From an uncultured Collinsella sp. (GTDB taxonomy: Bacteria > Actinomycetota > Coriobacteriia > Coriobacteriales > Coriobacteriaceae), in contig UQZC01000077.1 in assembly GCA_900545505.1 (NCBI GenBank), positions 1-7,373 on the forward strand: a stretch of DNA of 7,373 nucleotides. Direction: 5' to 3'. The translations under genes and the position numbers were made by a program. Of the stretch, positions 1 through 6,452 are shown piece by piece. The notes under the pieces are model-generated. The model ran no database searches. It was not told the DNA's origin and saw only the letters and a program-made list of their open reading frames with translations. Positions within the stretch are counted from its first letter, which is position 1; each line of letters begins with the position of its first letter.

Positions 1-69
1 CAGCCTTGGCCGGGGTCCACCCGCCCACCCAAGCCCGGCGGGCCCTTCGATTTAGACGATTGGATCATC

Positions 70-1509
70 ATGTCCGTTAACCCTGCTAGCGTCACCAACC
101 CGCCTGCGCAGTTTCCCGAGGACTTTGTCTTTGGCGGCGCTACCGCTGCCTACCAGGTAGAGGGCGAGACCCGCACCCACGGTAAAGGCAAAGTCGCCTG
201 GGACGACTTCCTGGAGGCCCAGGGGCGCTTCTCCCCCGATCCCGCTTCGGACTTCTACAACCAGTACCCCGTCGATCTGGAGCTGTGCGAGGAGTTCGGC
301 ATCAACGGCATTCGCCTCTCCATTGCCTGGAGCCGCATCTTCCCCAACGGCACCGGCGAGATCAACCCCGAGGGCGTGCAGTTCTACCACGATCTCTTCG
401 CCGAGTGCCACAAGCACCACGTTGAGCCGTTTGTCACGCTGCATCACTTCGACACGCCGCTTGCCCTCTTTGAGAAGGGCGACTTCCTCAACCGCGAGGC
501 CATCGATGCCTTTGTGGACTTTGCCACCTTCTGCTTTAAGGAGTACGCCGACCAGGTGACCTATTGGTTCACCTTTAACGAGATCTGGGCCGACGCCTCC
601 AACACCTACATCGAGGGCACCTTCCCCGGTGGTGTTAAGGCGCATCTGGCCGAGGCCTTCCAGTGCGAGCACAACATGATGCTCGCCCACGCCAAGGCAG
701 TACTGGCCTTCCACAACGGCGGTTTTAAGGGCAAGATCGGCGTCATTCAGTCGCTGGAGTTTAAGTACCCGCTCAACGAAAACGACCCCGCCGACATCAA
801 AGCCGCCAACAACGAGCACGTGCTGCAGAACCAGTTCTTGCTCGACGCCACCTTCCGCGGCGACTACGCGCCCGACACCCTCGAGTGCGCCAACCGCTTG
901 GCTGCCGTCTCGGGCGGCACCATCGAGATCCTAGACGAGGATCTGGAAATCATGCGCGAGGCCGCGCTCTACAACGACTACCTGGGCGTTAACAACTACC
1001 AGTGCCGCTTCTTGAAGGCCTACGATGGCGAGAACGACCTGCACCACAACGGTACGGGCGAGAAGGGCACTGGCCGCTGGCGCGTTAAGGGCATTGGCGA
1101 GCATGTGAACAAGCCCGGCGTCCCCACCACCGACTGGGACTGGATCATCTATCCCGAGGGCCTGTTCGATCTGCTCGTCTACATTAAGCAGCGCTACCCC
1201 AACTACAAGCAGATCTTCATCACCGAGAACGGCATGGGCTACAAGGACCCCTACAAGGACGGTTTTGTGGACGACCAGCCGCGCATCGACTATATCGAGC
1301 AGCACCTGCGCTGGTTGCTCAAGGCCATGGAGGTGGGCGTCAACGTGGGCGGCTACTTCCTGTGGAGCCTGCAGGATCAGTTTTCCTGGACCAATGGCTA
1401 CAACAAGCGCTATGGCTTCTTCTACGTTGACTTTGAAACCCAGAAGCGCACGCCCAAGGCAAGCGCCTACTGGTATAAGCACGTGGCGCAGACCCGTCGT
1501 CTGGACTAG
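70..1509 (+). CDS. lacG: 6-phospho-beta-galactosidase, GH1 family (first copy)
   Basis: A 479-residue cytoplasmic glycoside hydrolase family 1 enzyme that would split lactose 6-phosphate (or another 6-phospho-beta-galactoside) made by the PTS into galactose 6-phosphate and glucose. The N-terminal block FPEDFVFGGATAAYQVEG opens the barrel. The acid/base Glu171 lies in TFNEI and the nucleophile Glu386 in ITENGMG. The C-terminal block FSWTNGYNKRY supplies Ser439, Trp440, Lys446 and Tyr448, which match the phosphate-binding Ser/Lys/Tyr and the galactose-selective Trp known from Lactococcus LacG; phospho-beta-glucosidases usually lack that Trp. Length is close to the usual ~470 residues, with about 12 extra N-terminal residues before the family start. 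The start is the only ATG ahead of the conserved block, but there is no good ribosome binding site (only a weak GGA at 62-64) and the frame is open to the window edge. A strong terminator follows. It is a close paralogue of the gene at 4815. The family is certain; the exact natural substrate is inferred. Confidence 0.95.
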   Translation: MSVNPASVTNPPAQFPEDFVFGGATAAYQVEGETRTHGKGKVAWDDFLEAQGRFSPDPASDFYNQYPVDLELCEEFGINGIRLSIAWSRIFPNGTGEINPEGVQFYHDLFAECHKHHVEPFVTLHHFDTPLALFEKGDFLNREAIDAFVDFATFCFKEYADQVTYWFTFNEIWADASNTYIEGTFPGGVKAHLAEAFQCEHNMMLAHAKAVLAFHNGGFKGKIGVIQSLEFKYPLNENDPADIKAANNEHVLQNQFLLDATFRGDYAPDTLECANRLAAVSGGTIEILDEDLEIMREAALYNDYLGVNNYQCRFLKAYDGENDLHHNGTGEKGTGRWRVKGIGEHVNKPGVPTTDWDWIIYPEGLFDLLVYIKQRYPNYKQIFITENGMGYKDPYKDGFVDDQPRIDYIEQHLRWLLKAMEVGVNVGGYFLWSLQDQFSWTNGYNKRYGFFYVDFETQKRTPKASAYWYKHVAQTRRLD

Positions 1510-1554
1510 CGACTGGCGGGGTTTCCCGCTCACATAGCCTGTCCCCATTTCTCA

Positions 1555-1598
1555 GCCGGGGGCGGCACGTCACACGGCGCGCCGCCCCCGGCGTTTTT
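1555..1598 (+). terminator. Intrinsic terminator after the first lacG
   Basis: A perfect 12-bp inverted repeat, GCCGGGGGCGGC (1555-1566) and GCCGCCCCCGGC (1581-1592), with a 14-nt loop, is followed by G and a run of five T (1594-1598). It starts 45 nt after the lacG stop. On the minus strand the stem is not followed by a T run, so it should stop only rightward transcripts and not those of the convergent lacI gene. Confidence 0.9.
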
Positions 1599-1616
1599 AG
1601 GCGGTTCGGGGGCCGC

Positions 1617-1677
1617 TTGTCTCAATCTGTAACATCTAGCCGAGTTTTTCGGCCCTACCTGTTACAGATTGAGACGA
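1617..1677. repeat. Palindromic intergenic element, copy 1
   Basis: Arms TTGTCTCAATCTGTAAC (1617-1633) and GTTACAGATTGAGACGAA (1661-1678) pair over 17 bp, counting one T·G, around a 27-nt centre. The centre holds a smaller hairpin, GCCGA (1639-1643) with TCGGC (1649-1653). A near-identical copy sits at 6325-6389 in the same orientation, also about 18 nt beyond a lacG terminator. It contains no open reading frame. It could be a REP-like dispersed element, a MITE-type remnant or an RNA 3'-end structure. Here it also lies just beyond the 3' end of the convergent lacI gene. Confidence 0.85.
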
Positions 1678-1706
1678 ACGAATCCGAACCTACGCCCGCA
1701 GGTCCT

Positions 1707-2675
1707 TTACGCTGGAACGCTCGACCAACACGCCCGAGACGAGCGTACGGCTTCTAGACCTGCGACAACCTCGTTGAGCGCACGGATGCCCAGTTCGCGA
1801 TGACGGAACTTCACCGACGTCAGAATCGAGTTGGGAATCGTCTTGTAGAGCTCATCGTCGAAGCCGATCACGGACACGTCGTCGGGCACACTCAGACCCT
1901 TGTCACGTAGAGCCATCATCACGCCGTTTGCCATGCAGTCGTTAGCAGAGAGGACCGCCGTGCAATCGGGCTTATCGGCAAGCACAAGGCCCGCGGCATA
2001 GCCACTATCCGCATTCCAATCACCTTGCAGAGGCTCGGGCGGCTCAATGCCACGTGCCTCGAGTGCCGCACGCCAACCTTTCATACGACACTGGCTCGAC
2101 AGCGACTCTTTCTTACCAGAGACGAAGTATACGTTCTTGTGCCCGCGATTTAAGAAGTACTCGCACGCCATGCGCGCACCACCCTCTTGATCGTCACTAA
2201 CGGTAGAGCAGGTAGGATGCTCCATCGGCGTGATAATCACCGTCTTGAGGTCCTTCGGTGCCTCAAAGGTATCAAAGTCATCGACCATCTGGCGCAGGTT
2301 GAAGATCATGCCATCAACAGGCAGCTGCGACATCCTGCGCGCCGCTTCGGCAAGGGTCATCTTCTCCCCCGCGCGCTTCTTAATCATCGTGAGCGCGAAG
2401 CCGCGTTCTTCGGCGGCATCGGCGATACCGTCAATCATGTCCACAGCGCCGCCCGACAAGTGGAACATCACCACGCCGATGCACCCGTAACGGCCCAACT
2501 TGAGTGAACGCGCGGCAAAGTTCGCCCGGAACCCAAGCGCCTCCATGGCAGCATGGACCTTATCGCGTGTCGACTCTCGTACGCTATCGGGCTCGTTGAT
2601 CACGCGCGACACCGTCTTGAGAGAAACGCCCGCGGCAAGTGCCACATCATTCATCGAGACATTTTTCTTGTCCAT
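1707..2675 (-). CDS. LacI-family transcriptional repressor, 3' end probably frameshifted
   Basis: A 322-residue DNA-binding regulator. The N-terminal helix-turn-helix (residues 8-27, with GVSLKTVSRVIN) and hinge (about 50-61, NFAARSLKLGR) are typical of LacI/GalR proteins. They are followed by a periplasmic-binding-like effector domain with NDCMANGVM, VSVIGFDD and ILTSVKF. Start choice: the ATG at 2675 sits a few residues before the helix-turn-helix, as usual for the family, and has GGAGAAG at 2687-2693 upstream, with rather long spacing. Alternatives are GTG at 2684, better spaced from GGAG, and ATG at 2735, which would add 20 atypical residues. The last ~16 residues (VRSSRACWSSVPA) are unlike the family. 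The next frame reads RTLVSGVLVERSSVKDLRA and stops at 1690-1692, which is the expected LacI C-terminus, so a single-base loss (or equivalent) near 1750-1757 is likely. It is divergent from lacE and shares an operator region with it, so it is probably the local lactose-locus repressor. The effector is unknown. Confidence 0.88.
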   Translation of the reverse strand: MDKKNVSMNDVALAAGVSLKTVSRVINEPDSVRESTRDKVHAAMEALGFRANFAARSLKLGRYGCIGVVMFHLSGGAVDMIDGIADAAEERGFALTMIKKRAGEKMTLAEAARRMSQLPVDGMIFNLRQMVDDFDTFEAPKDLKTVIITPMEHPTCSTVSDDQEGGARMACEYFLNRGHKNVYFVSGKKESLSSQCRMKGWRAALEARGIEPPEPLQGDWNADSGYAAGLVLADKPDCTAVLSANDCMANGVMMALRDKGLSVPDDVSVIGFDDELYKTIPNSILTSVKFRHRELGIRALNEVVAGLEAVRSSRACWSSVPA

Positions 2676-2822
2676 CGTTGCCACTACTTCTCCAGTCGGT
2701 TTTGCATCGCTTGTTTTTTGCGTTCTAGCATACACTACCTGCCTGACTGATAAATCAACCGTTTACCGGACAATATCGACCGCTCACCCGTATATCCTTG
2801 TTGCTCTTCCAAAAATGTCTTA

Positions 2823-2832
2823 CGTTGTCATT
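2823..2832. promoter_or_regulatory. Additional operator half-site
   Basis: CGTTGTCATT repeats one half of the adjacent 20-bp palindrome and forms a perfect 10-bp inverted repeat with AATGACAACG at 2838-2847, with a 5-nt spacer. The left partner half that would complete a second full operator is degenerate. The region therefore offers three good half-sites, 2824-2832, 2838-2846 and 2847-2855, which could allow an alternative binding register or a second weak dimer. Confidence 0.6.
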
Positions 2833-2836
2833 AACG

Positions 2837-2856
2837 AAATGACAACGTTGTCATTT
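2837..2856. promoter_or_regulatory. LacI-type operator, perfect 20-bp palindrome
   Basis: AAATGACAACGTTGTCATTT reads the same on both strands and has the central CG typical of LacI/GalR operators. It lies in the divergent region between lacI and lacE, 104 nt before the lacE start. An ATGACA at 2839-2844 inside it resembles a -35 box, but I see no convincing -10 at the right spacing, so the promoter itself is not placed. It is the likely binding site for the neighbouring LacI-family protein, inferred from context and symmetry. Confidence 0.82.
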
Positions 2857-2863
2857 CGCAATG

Positions 2864-2882
2864 CCTTCCTTAATCAGGAAGG
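2864..2882 (+). other. Small hairpin in the lacE leader
   Basis: CCTTCCT (2864-2870) and AGGAAGG (2876-2882) form a perfect 7-bp stem with the loop TAATC, immediately downstream of the operator and about 80 nt before lacE. No T run follows (TTTCC), so it is not an obvious terminator. It may be a leader RNA structure or a DNA-level site; its function is unknown. Confidence 0.4.
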
Positions 2883-2959
2883 TTTCCGGGCAGTCCTGAC
2901 CATCCATCGACGACCAGTTCCATCCACATGCATCGCGCATCAAGTAACAAAGGAGCTCT

Positions 2960-4738
2960 ATGGACGCCATCGTAAAGATGCTCGAAAAGCATCAACCGTT
3001 CTTCGAGAAGATCTCGAGAAACATCTACCTCCAGGCCATCAAAGACGGATTCCTTGGGTGCATGCCCATCGTCCTTACCTCTTCGATCTTTCTGCTGATC
3101 GCCACCCTTCCCGGCGTAGTTGGAATCACGTTGCCCCAGCCGCTCATCGACTGGTGCAACAAGCTCTACAACTTCACCATGGGCGTCATGGGCATCATGG
3201 TTGCCGGCACCACCGCCAAGAACTTTACGGCTTCCATGAACCGTCGCCTGCCCCCCGGCAAGGTGCTCAACGACGGCTCCACTATGGTTGCCGCCCAGTG
3301 CAGCATGCTGCTGCTCGCTGTTACGCAGTTCACCACCAAGTTCAACGGCTCCGAGCTTTCGGTCTTCGATTGCACCAGCATGGGCACGCGCGGTCTGTTC
3401 TCCGCCTATATCGCCGCGTTCATTACCGTTTGGGTCTATAAGTTCTGCGTCTCGCGCGATCTGACCATTAAGCTGCCCAAGGAGGTCCCGGGTGCCATCG
3501 CTCAGAACTTCCGCGACATCATCCCCTTTGGCGGCGCCGTCATTTTCTGCGGCATCATCGATGTCGTCGTGCGCAACCTCATGGGCGTTCCATTCTCCGA
3601 GCTGCTCATCAAGCTGCTCTCCCCGCTCTTCACTGCGGCAGAGACCTACCCCGGACTCATCCTTATCCAGGCAGCCACCGCGTTCTTCTGGTTCATCGGT
3701 GTCCATGGTCCTTCGATTGTCCAGCCGGGCATCGACCCCATCCGTCTTGCCAACCAGGCCGAGAACCTGCAGGTTCTGCTGGCCGGCGGCCACCCCGCCC
3801 ACTCCCTCACCTTTAACATGTCGCTCGTGGGTGAGTTCGGCGGCACCGGCGCCACGTTCATCGTGCCGCTTCTGCTGATTCTCTTTATGAAGTCCAAGCA
3901 GCTCAAAGCCGTCGGTAAGGCCTCGATCGTTCCTGTTGCCTTCGCCGTCAACGAACCGCTGCTCTTTGGCGCGCCGATGATCCTTAACCCCTACATGCTC
4001 ATCCCCTTTGTTGCCGCCGGCTGCGTCAACGTAAGTGTTGCCAAGTTCTTTATCGACAACGTGGGCATGAACGGCTTCTCCTTCGTGGTGCCTTGGGCTA
4101 CCCCTGCCCCCATCGGCATCTTCATCACCACGAACTTCCAGCTTATCGCCCTGGTGTTTGTCGCGATCATCATCTTGCTGGACGCCATCATCTACCTGCC
4201 GTTCTTGAAGGCATACGATAAGCTGCTCTGCGACCAGGAGGCCGAACGCGCCGCCGAGCTGGGTCTCGAGTCCGATGGTGCTGCCACCATCGCCGCCAGC
4301 ACCTCTGCGCCCGCTGCCGAGCAGACCACCGCTGCCGTCGAGCCGACCGCCGCTGCCGCCGACAGCAAGCCTGTCGCCGATCAGCCCGAGCCCGCCTCCG
4401 ACGCATCCGCTAAGAAGGATGTCGATGGCCTGAAGGTCCTCGTCCTGTGCGCCGGCGCCGGCACCTCTGCCATGCTTGCCAACGCCATCAAGGAAGGTGC
4501 TGCACAGACCGGAGAGAACATCGCTTCCTCCGCAGGCGCCTATGGCCAGCACACTGCCATCATGGATCAGTACGACGTTATCGTGCTTGCCCCGCAGGTC
4601 CGTAGCTACTACAACGACATGAAGGCCGACACCGATCGCCTGGGCATTAAGCTGCTCGCTCCGCGCGGTAAGGAATATATCGACCTTACCCGCGACCCCG
4701 CTGGCGCCATCAAGTGGCTCCGCGAGAACCTCGACTAG
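2960..4738 (+). CDS. lacE: Lactose-family PTS transporter, fused EIIC-EIIB
   Basis: A 592-residue membrane permease that would import lactose (or a related beta-galactoside) and phosphorylate it at C6. The amphipathic N-terminus (MDAIVKMLEKHQPFFEKISRN) and multi-helix EIIC domain (about residues 25-430) match LacE/CelB permeases. Candidate active-site residues are His249 in GVHGPSI and Glu332 in VNEPLLFG, analogous to the His and Glu of the structurally known ChbC. An Ala/Thr/Pro/Glu-rich linker (about 445-488) leads to a EIIB domain with LVLCAGAGTS, where Cys497 is the phosphorylated cysteine. It ends in family-typical LAPQVRSYYNDMKADTDRLGIKLLAPRG. Length is close to LacE (~570), with a longer linker. 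The start is fixed by AAAGGAG at 2949-2955, four bases upstream. It is the first gene of a lacE-lacG unit divergent from lacI. No EIIA partner is present nearby. Family assignment is firm; lactose specificity over cellobiose rests on similarity and the lacG neighbours. Confidence 0.95.
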   Translation: MDAIVKMLEKHQPFFEKISRNIYLQAIKDGFLGCMPIVLTSSIFLLIATLPGVVGITLPQPLIDWCNKLYNFTMGVMGIMVAGTTAKNFTASMNRRLPPGKVLNDGSTMVAAQCSMLLLAVTQFTTKFNGSELSVFDCTSMGTRGLFSAYIAAFITVWVYKFCVSRDLTIKLPKEVPGAIAQNFRDIIPFGGAVIFCGIIDVVVRNLMGVPFSELLIKLLSPLFTAAETYPGLILIQAATAFFWFIGVHGPSIVQPGIDPIRLANQAENLQVLLAGGHPAHSLTFNMSLVGEFGGTGATFIVPLLLILFMKSKQLKAVGKASIVPVAFAVNEPLLFGAPMILNPYMLIPFVAAGCVNVSVAKFFIDNVGMNGFSFVVPWATPAPIGIFITTNFQLIALVFVAIIILLDAIIYLPFLKAYDKLLCDQEAERAAELGLESDGAATIAASTSAPAAEQTTAAVEPTAAAADSKPVADQPEPASDASAKKDVDGLKVLVLCAGAGTSAMLANAIKEGAAQTGENIASSAGAYGQHTAIMDQYDVIVLAPQVRSYYNDMKADTDRLGIKLLAPRGKEYIDLTRDPAGAIKWLRENLD

Positions 4739-4753
4739 TTTCCTCCCTCTGTT

Positions 4754-4780
4754 GGTGCCCGGATTCCCGGTTCGGGCACC
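4754..4780 (+). other. Hairpin between lacE and the second lacG
   Basis: GGTGCCCG (4754-4761) and CGGGCACC (4773-4780) form a perfect 8-bp stem with an 11-nt loop, 15 nt after the lacE stop. The following TCTCCCTATT is not a proper T run, so this is more likely a read-through or mRNA-processing/stabilising structure than a full terminator. It could still set the lacE to lacG expression ratio. Confidence 0.5.
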
Positions 4781-4814
4781 TCTCCCTATTCGTATCCCAC
4801 AGAAAGGATGACTC

Positions 4815-6236
4815 ATGACCAACCCCATGCAGTTCCCCGACGGCTTTGTGTTTGGCGGCGCCACCGCTGCTTACCAGGTTGAGGGCGAGACCCGTACGCA
4901 CGGCAAGGGCAAAGTGCCCTGGGACGATTTCCTGGCTGCTCAGGGTCGCTTCTCCCCCGATCCCGCAAGCGATTTCTACAACAAGTACCCGGTCGATATC
5001 GACCTGTGCCAGCGCTTTGGCATCAACGGTATCCGCGTCTCCATCGCTTGGAGCCGTATCTTCCCCAACGGCACTGGCGAGATCAACCCCGAGGGTGTTG
5101 CCTTCTATCACGAGCTCTTTGCCACCTGCAATAAAGCCGGCGTCATCCCCTATGTCACGCTCGATCACTTTGATACGCCCGAGGCCTTTTACCAGAATGG
5201 CGGCGAGGGCTTCCTGACGCGCACGACGATCGACGCCTTTGTCGAGTACGCCAAGTTCTGCTTTGCCGAGTTCACCGAGGTCAAGCACTGGTTCACCTTT
5301 AACGAGATTCCCGCGACCGCCGAGGGCAGCTTTATCGTCGGCAACTGGCCGCACGGCGAGAAGTACCGCCTGGACAAGGCCTTCCAGCTCATGCACAACA
5401 TGATGGTGGCTCACGCCAAGGCTGTCGTCGCCTTCCATGAGGGCGGCTTTGAGGGCGAGATCGGCATTGTCCAGAACCTGGAGCCCAAGTATCCCCTCGA
5501 CCCCAACAGCGCCGCCGACTGCGAGGCCGCCCGCATGGCCGACGTCATCAACAACCGCTGGGTACTCGACGCCACCTTCCGCGGCCACTATGCAGCCGAC
5601 ACCATGGAGGCTGCGACCAAGCTGGCCCATATCGCCGGCGGCGAGCTCGACGTCCGCGACGAGGACATCGCCGCGCTGACCGCCGCGCTCCCCTACAACG
5701 ATTGCCTGGGCGTCAATACCTACAAGTGCCAGTTCCTGCGTGCCGCCGAGGGCGAAAACGACATCAACCACAATGGCACCGGCGACAAGGGCTCCTCGCG
5801 CTGGTTCCTCAAGGGCGTGGGCGAGTCATGCGTGCGCGAAGGCGTACCCACCACCGATTGGGACTGGATCATCTATCCCGAGGGCCTGTACGATCTGCTG
5901 CTGCGCATTAAGAACGATTACCCCAACTACAAGAAGATCTACATCACCGAGAACGGCATGGGCTATAAGGACGACTTCGAGGATGGCTTTATCGATGACG
6001 CCCCTCGTATCGACTACATGCGTCAGCATCTCGCGTGGATCCTCAAGGCAATCGACGGCGGCGTAAACGTCGACGGTTACTTTGTGTGGTCGCTGCAGGA
6101 CCAGTTCTCCTGGACCAACGGCTACAACAAGCGTTATGGCCTGTTCTACATCGACTTTGAGACCCAGAAGCGCTATCCCAAGGCGAGCGCGTACTGGTAC
6201 AAGAACGTCGCGGAGACCGGCCTGCTTATGGCCTAA
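4815..6236 (+). CDS. lacG: 6-phospho-beta-galactosidase, GH1 family (second copy)
   Basis: A 473-residue cytoplasmic GH1 hydrolase for lactose 6-phosphate or similar, directly downstream of the PTS gene and very probably co-transcribed with it. The acid/base Glu164 lies in TFNEI and the nucleophile Glu379 in ITENGMG. The phosphate/galactose pocket FSWTNGYNKRY gives Ser432, Trp433, Lys439 and Tyr441, the LacG signature. Length matches the family (~470). The start is set by AAAGGA at 4803-4808, six bases upstream, and by the conserved MQFPDGFVFGG. It is clearly paralogous to the gene at 70-1509 across the whole length but differs at active-site-near positions: VTLDHFDTP where the other copy and Lactococcus LacG have VTLHHFDTP, and VNTYKCQF versus VNNYQCRF. 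It also has a one-residue insertion near GGEGF. The two copies may therefore differ in aglycone preference, which is inference. A strong terminator follows the gene. Confidence 0.95.
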   Translation: MTNPMQFPDGFVFGGATAAYQVEGETRTHGKGKVPWDDFLAAQGRFSPDPASDFYNKYPVDIDLCQRFGINGIRVSIAWSRIFPNGTGEINPEGVAFYHELFATCNKAGVIPYVTLDHFDTPEAFYQNGGEGFLTRTTIDAFVEYAKFCFAEFTEVKHWFTFNEIPATAEGSFIVGNWPHGEKYRLDKAFQLMHNMMVAHAKAVVAFHEGGFEGEIGIVQNLEPKYPLDPNSAADCEAARMADVINNRWVLDATFRGHYAADTMEAATKLAHIAGGELDVRDEDIAALTAALPYNDCLGVNTYKCQFLRAAEGENDINHNGTGDKGSSRWFLKGVGESCVREGVPTTDWDWIIYPEGLYDLLLRIKNDYPNYKKIYITENGMGYKDDFEDGFIDDAPRIDYMRQHLAWILKAIDGGVNVDGYFVWSLQDQFSWTNGYNKRYGLFYIDFETQKRYPKASAYWYKNVAETGLLMA

Positions 6237-6259
6237 CTTTTGCCGCATACCCCCTGTCG

Positions 6260-6306
6260 GCCGCATGCGAATCCCTCCACAGGTTCGCATGCGGCTTTTT
6301 TGTTTT
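6260..6306 (+). terminator. Intrinsic terminator after the second lacG
   Basis: GCCGCATGCGAA (6260-6271) and TTCGCATGCGGC (6284-6295) form a perfect 12-bp stem with a 12-nt loop. Six T and then GTTTT follow (6296-6306). It starts 23 nt after the lacG stop and closes the lacE-lacG unit, separating it from the toxin-antitoxin pair. Confidence 0.92.
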
Positions 6307-6324
6307 GGTGGGCCCGAGCGGATC

Positions 6325-6389
6325 ATTCGTCTCGATCTGTAACATCTAGTCGAGTATTTCGGCCCCAGCTGTTACAGATTGAGACGAAT
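6325..6389. repeat. Palindromic intergenic element, copy 2
   Basis: ATTCGTCTCGATCTGTAAC (6325-6343) pairs with GTTACAGATTGAGACGAAT (6371-6389) over 19 bp including one G·T, around a 27-nt centre of the same length as copy 1 (1617-1677). The inner hairpin is GTCGA (6349-6353) with TCGGC (6359-6363). Orientation and distance from the preceding terminator (18 nt) match copy 1. There is no coding potential. It lies just upstream of the antitoxin promoter region. Confidence 0.85.
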
Positions 6390-6417
6390 TGACGGTATCG
6401 TCTGCATGAACACACCG

Positions 6418-6426
6418 TGGTACAAT
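6418..6426 (+). promoter_or_regulatory. Probable extended -10 promoter for the toxin-antitoxin pair
   Basis: TGGTACAAT (6418-6426) is an extended -10 box, with TG one base before TACAAT, which matches TATAAT at five of six positions. It ends 26 nt before the antitoxin ATG. No good -35 is seen at 17 nt; a TTGACG at 6389-6394 is too far upstream. The interrupted palindrome GACG-GTAT-CGTC (6391-6402) could be an autoregulatory operator, but this is weak. Confidence 0.5.
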
Positions 6427-6452
6427 TATGTCCCAACGCAAAGGAGGTACCC

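Noticed and set aside
31..47. Short GC-rich inverted repeat (GCCC-GGC-GGGC) before the first lacG, possibly an upstream terminator
   Set aside because: The stem is only 4 bp with a 3-nt loop, and the downstream sequence is not a T run.
1516..1529. Small GCGGG/CCCGC hairpin just after the first lacG stop
   Set aside because: It is only 5 bp, has no T run, and is followed closely by a much stronger terminator.
2676..2735. Upstream ATG at 2735 as the start of the LacI-family gene
   Set aside because: It would add 20 residues not typical before the helix-turn-helix; the ATG at 2675 fits the family better. It is not strictly excluded, as an AGG lies upstream of 2735.
2870..4864. Very long open frame on the minus strand opposite lacE
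   Set aside because: It is an antisense artefact of GC-rich codon use over a gene with clear PTS homology. The translation is low-complexity, rich in G, D, E and V, with no recognisable domain.
4710..5771. Long minus-strand open frame opposite the second lacG
   Set aside because: It mirrors the GH1 gene's codon bias; a similar shadow occurs opposite the first lacG. No ribosome binding site or family motif is seen.
6417..6452. GTG at 6417 as the antitoxin start
   Set aside because: It would overlap the extended -10 box and has no ribosome binding site; the ATG at 6453 follows AAAGGAGGT.
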